Below, in pieces: positions 62,070-64,000 of a DNA stretch of 64,000 nucleotides (the first letter of the stretch is position 1; every line of letters starts with the position of its first letter). The notes beneath the pieces were generated by a model, which saw only the letters and a list, made by a program, of their open reading frames with translations, made no database searches and was not told where the DNA came from. A program made the translations under genes and the position numbers. Origin of the DNA: Oceanospirillum sp048264105 (GTDB lineage: Bacteria > Pseudomonadota > Gammaproteobacteria > Pseudomonadales > Halomonadaceae); contig JBLXDJ010000001.1 of assembly GCA_048264105.1 (NCBI GenBank), forward strand, positions 248,001-312,000, written 5' to 3'.

Positions 62070-62612
62070 ATGAGCAAATCCCTGCAGGATCAGCTATTGA
62101 AAGCCGGTTTAACCAACAAGAAAAAGGTTAAACAGGCAGAGAATCACAAGAAAAAACAGGCCAAGGTTAAGCGCACCACAGGTCAGGAAGATGAAGTTAA
62201 ACTGCGCGCAGAACAGCAGCGTAAAGAGAAGGCAGAGCGTGACCGCCTGTTAAACCTTGAGCGTAAAGCCGAAGAAGAGAAAAAAGCGGTTAAAGCTCAG
62301 GTGAAGCAGCTGATCGAGATGAATCGCCTGGAAAATTACGCCGGTGATCTTGCCCATAACTTTGTGATGGATAAGAAGGTTAAGAAGATCAATGTTCAGC
62401 CTAAGATCTCTGATCAGCTGGCGAAAGGTCGTCTGGCGATTGCTGAGCTGGAAGGCCGCTTTGAACTGATTCCACCTAAGGTTGCGGAGAAGATTCTGCA
62501 GCGTGAGCCGGACTGGCCGATCGTACTGAACGAAAAAGCACCGGATACCGGTGATGAGGAAGAGGATGATCCGTATGCGGACTTCCAGATTCCTGATGAC
62601 CTGATGTGGTAA
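62070..62612 (+). CDS. DUF2058 (YaiL-like) protein
   Basis: A 180-residue, highly charged protein. The start MSKSLQDQLLKAGLTNKKK and the coiled-coil-rich middle are characteristic, followed by a small C-terminal domain and an acidic tail. Function is unknown; nucleic-acid or ribosome binding has been suggested by charge only. Confidence 0.85.
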   Translation: MSKSLQDQLLKAGLTNKKKVKQAENHKKKQAKVKRTTGQEDEVKLRAEQQRKEKAERDRLLNLERKAEEEKKAVKAQVKQLIEMNRLENYAGDLAHNFVMDKKVKKINVQPKISDQLAKGRLAIAELEGRFELIPPKVAEKILQREPDWPIVLNEKAPDTGDEEEDDPYADFQIPDDLMW

Positions 62613-62628
62613 CACCTTCAGATCTGAC

Positions 62629-62655
62629 AAAAAGCCTGCATCATGCAGGCTTTTT
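62629..62655. terminator. Terminator after the DUF2058 gene
   Basis: AAAAAGCCTGCA pairs with TGCAGGCTTTTT across a 3-nt loop. Confidence 0.92.
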
Positions 62656-62719
62656 GCTGTCTGGAATCGTCGTTTACCGATAGCGGGTCAGTCTGATTCC
62701 CATAAAACAGGAGGTTAAG

Positions 62720-63250
62720 GTGAGAGTGATCGCTTACATGGCGCAGAGTCTTGATGGCTATATCGCAGGCCCTGAAGGTGAGCTGGATTGGCTGGAAGAG
62801 ATTGATAATCCCGAAGGCAGTGATCTTGGCTTTGCGGAATTTATGGCGGGAATTGATGCGCTTCTGATGGGGCGGAATACCTTTGGGAAGGTGCTCACGT
62901 TTGGTTTCTGGCCCTATGACAAGCCGGTTTATGTTGCCAGTAATTCCCTAAAAGAGATTCCTGCGGATCTTGAGGGGAAAGCCTTTCTGATCCAGGGCAC
63001 GTTGCCTGAGATGCTGACGTTTTTGTCAGAAGAGAAGGGTGTGCAAAACCTCTATCTGGATGGTGGCAAGCTGATCCAAAGCGCCCTTCGTCAGGATCTG
63101 CTGAATGAGATTACGGTAACGACGTTGCCGGTAATGCTGGGGGAGGGGATTCCCTTATTTGAAGCCAAGGGAGCTAAGAAAAAACTGCAACTGGATCGGT
63201 CAGAGATTTTGTTGGGGCAGCTGGTAAAGACAAAATACCTGTTAAGTTGA
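62720..63250 (+). CDS. Dihydrofolate reductase-family protein (RibD C-terminal type)
   Basis: A 176-residue protein of the DHFR/RibD-C superfamily. VIAYMAQSLDGYIAGPEGE begins it, and LLMGRNTFGKVL and NLYLDGGKLIQSALRQDL follow. A GTG start with AGGAGG at the right spacing. Substrate unknown; probably an NADPH-dependent reductase. Confidence 0.86.
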   Translation: MRVIAYMAQSLDGYIAGPEGELDWLEEIDNPEGSDLGFAEFMAGIDALLMGRNTFGKVLTFGFWPYDKPVYVASNSLKEIPADLEGKAFLIQGTLPEMLTFLSEEKGVQNLYLDGGKLIQSALRQDLLNEITVTTLPVMLGEGIPLFEAKGAKKKLQLDRSEILLGQLVKTKYLLS

Positions 63251-63303
63251 AGCGGGTCCCTGTAGCGGATCTCTGTAGTTGGGAGTCTTTCAGGCTGGCA
63301 GCA

Positions 63304-63328
63304 AAAAGGGCGCATGAAGTGCCCTTTT
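63304..63328. terminator. Terminator between convergent genes
   Basis: AAAAGGGC pairs with GCCCTTTT, between the DHFR-like gene and ppiC. Confidence 0.75.
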
Positions 63329-63359
63329 CAGTTTCTGATGATTGAAGCTGCTACTGGAT

Positions 63360-63641
63360 TTAGTCGTTACGGTAGATGGTTTCTATCAGGTGGAAACCGA
63401 ACTTGGTTTTTACCGGGCCGTGTACTTTCAGAACCGGCTTGGTGAAAACCACATTATCAAAGGGTTTCACCATAGCGCCACGGCGGAACTCGCCCAGATC
63501 ACCGCCTTTTTTGCCGGACGGGCAAAGAGAGTGCTGCTTGGCCAGTTTGGCAAAATCGCCACCCACCGCCAGTTTCTTTTTAATCACTTCCGCCTGTTCG
63601 CGGGTTTTTACCAGAATATGTCGTGCGCAGGCAGTGGCCAT
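63360..63641 (-). CDS. ppiC: Parvulin-type peptidyl-prolyl isomerase
   Basis: A 93-residue single-domain parvulin. ARHILVKT begins it, and LGEFRRGAMVKPFDNVVF and TKFGFHLIETI are characteristic. It is cytoplasmic, with no signal peptide. The start has GAGGAA upstream. Confidence 0.92.
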   Translation of the reverse strand: MATACARHILVKTREQAEVIKKKLAVGGDFAKLAKQHSLCPSGKKGGDLGEFRRGAMVKPFDNVVFTKPVLKVHGPVKTKFGFHLIETIYRND

Positions 63642-63701
63642 GGGGTTTTCCTCAACAGGTGTTCAGTCGGGCGGCATAAAGTCGCCAGCAAAAGGCGGCT
63701 A

Positions 63702-64000
63702 TTATAGCCATTTTTTCCGGCGAAGCAGCAGGGCAAGAACAATCGCAGTGCTGAACAGGCCGCCGCTCACCCACCAGAAGGCTTCCGGATTATCGGTTCC
63801 CGGCATACCGCCCACATTAATCCCCAGCAGTCCGGTGAGAAAACCCAGCGGCAGAAACACGGCGGTGATCATCGACAGCAGATAGACCCGCTGGTTGCCC
63901 AGTTCCGATAGCTGGCTGAGCAGCTCTTCCTGAATCACCACGGCACGTTCCCGCATCGCATCCAGATCTTCCAGATAGCGGATCAGACGGTCTGTGGTTT
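63702..64000 (-). CDS. CorA/ZntB-family metal transporter, C-terminal part
   Basis: The gene continues beyond the right edge. The visible C-terminus has two membrane helices (LLSMITAVFLPLGFLTGLLG and the final one) joined by the GxN loop GINVGGMPG, which is of the ZntB type rather than the CorA GMN. The tail is KKWL. Zinc or Mg2+ transport is expected. Confidence 0.88.
   Translation of the reverse strand, partial: TTDRLIRYLEDLDAMRERAVVIQEELLSQLSELGNQRVYLLSMITAVFLPLGFLTGLLGINVGGMPGTDNPEAFWWVSGGLFSTAIVLALLLRRKKWL

Overview
The window looks like a stretch of chromosome from a marine gammaproteobacterium, most likely an Oceanospirillales-type organism. That placement is an inference from gene content: a betIBA-choXWV choline-to-glycine-betaine locus, a BCCT transporter, DbpA and RhlE helicases, YgiQ, a PhnA-type protein and a DUF2058 (YaiL-like) protein. 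No rRNA or tRNA gene, CRISPR array or complete insertion sequence was recognised.

Layout. 1-8.7 kb: a truncated PAS-GGDEF-EAL protein, bioA with a BirA-type operator, an alpha/beta hydrolase, a MioC-like flavodoxin, then cytochrome b561, DsbD/ScsB-type reductase and cytochrome b562-like genes. 9-11.6 kb: a small lipoprotein, a BLUF photosensor and a short lower-GC accessory patch carrying a decayed duplicate of the choV 3' end. 11.6-19.1 kb: the complete choline locus on the minus strand (betI, betB, betA, choX, choW, choV). 19.4-31 kb: a DMT transporter, a PhnA-type protein, an MCP with a downstream solute-binding protein, GST/TetR, a PAS-GAF-GGDEF-EAL protein, an SMR pump and an MDR oxidoreductase divergent from a TetR with a clear double operator. 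31-33 kb: a KAP NTPase translationally coupled to a small membrane protein, beside a truncated Rpn-type nuclease/transposase. 33-44 kb: PAS-PAS-GGDEF, ygiQ, an SQR-like flavoprotein, LysE/DOPA-dioxygenase/LuxR, tyrS, a cupin and dbpA.

44.8-49.3 kb holds the most striking feature: a four-cassette integron gene-cassette array with no integrase in the window, placed between dbpA and rhlE. Four attC sites separate four same-strand, AT-rich genes. For each cassette the left arm of its attC is the reverse complement of the bases at the start of that same cassette (complete for three, six of seven bases for one), which is the expected result of cassette circularisation and integration. The cargo is a 367-residue protein of unknown family, two SUKH (SMI1/KNR4)-like immunity-type proteins, and a 692-residue protein with an N-terminal NucS-like PD-(D/E)XK nuclease motif. 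This is the best candidate for an undescribed, possibly anti-phage or anti-toxin, system.

49.5-64 kb: rhlE, a lipoprotein, small hypotheticals, an AGXT-type aminotransferase, a SOUL protein, an MFS transporter, a LysR regulator divergent from a BCCT transporter with a perfect T-N11-A box, an operon with a second-type YidD and a TlpA-like thioredoxin, then RDD, DUF2058, a DHFR-like protein, PpiC and the C-terminus of a CorA/ZntB transporter.

A second theme is short degenerate tandem repeats just past gene ends. In several cases the unit copies the last codons and stop codon of the gene (GGDEF-EAL, dsbD, MDR oxidoreductase and the second EAL gene).
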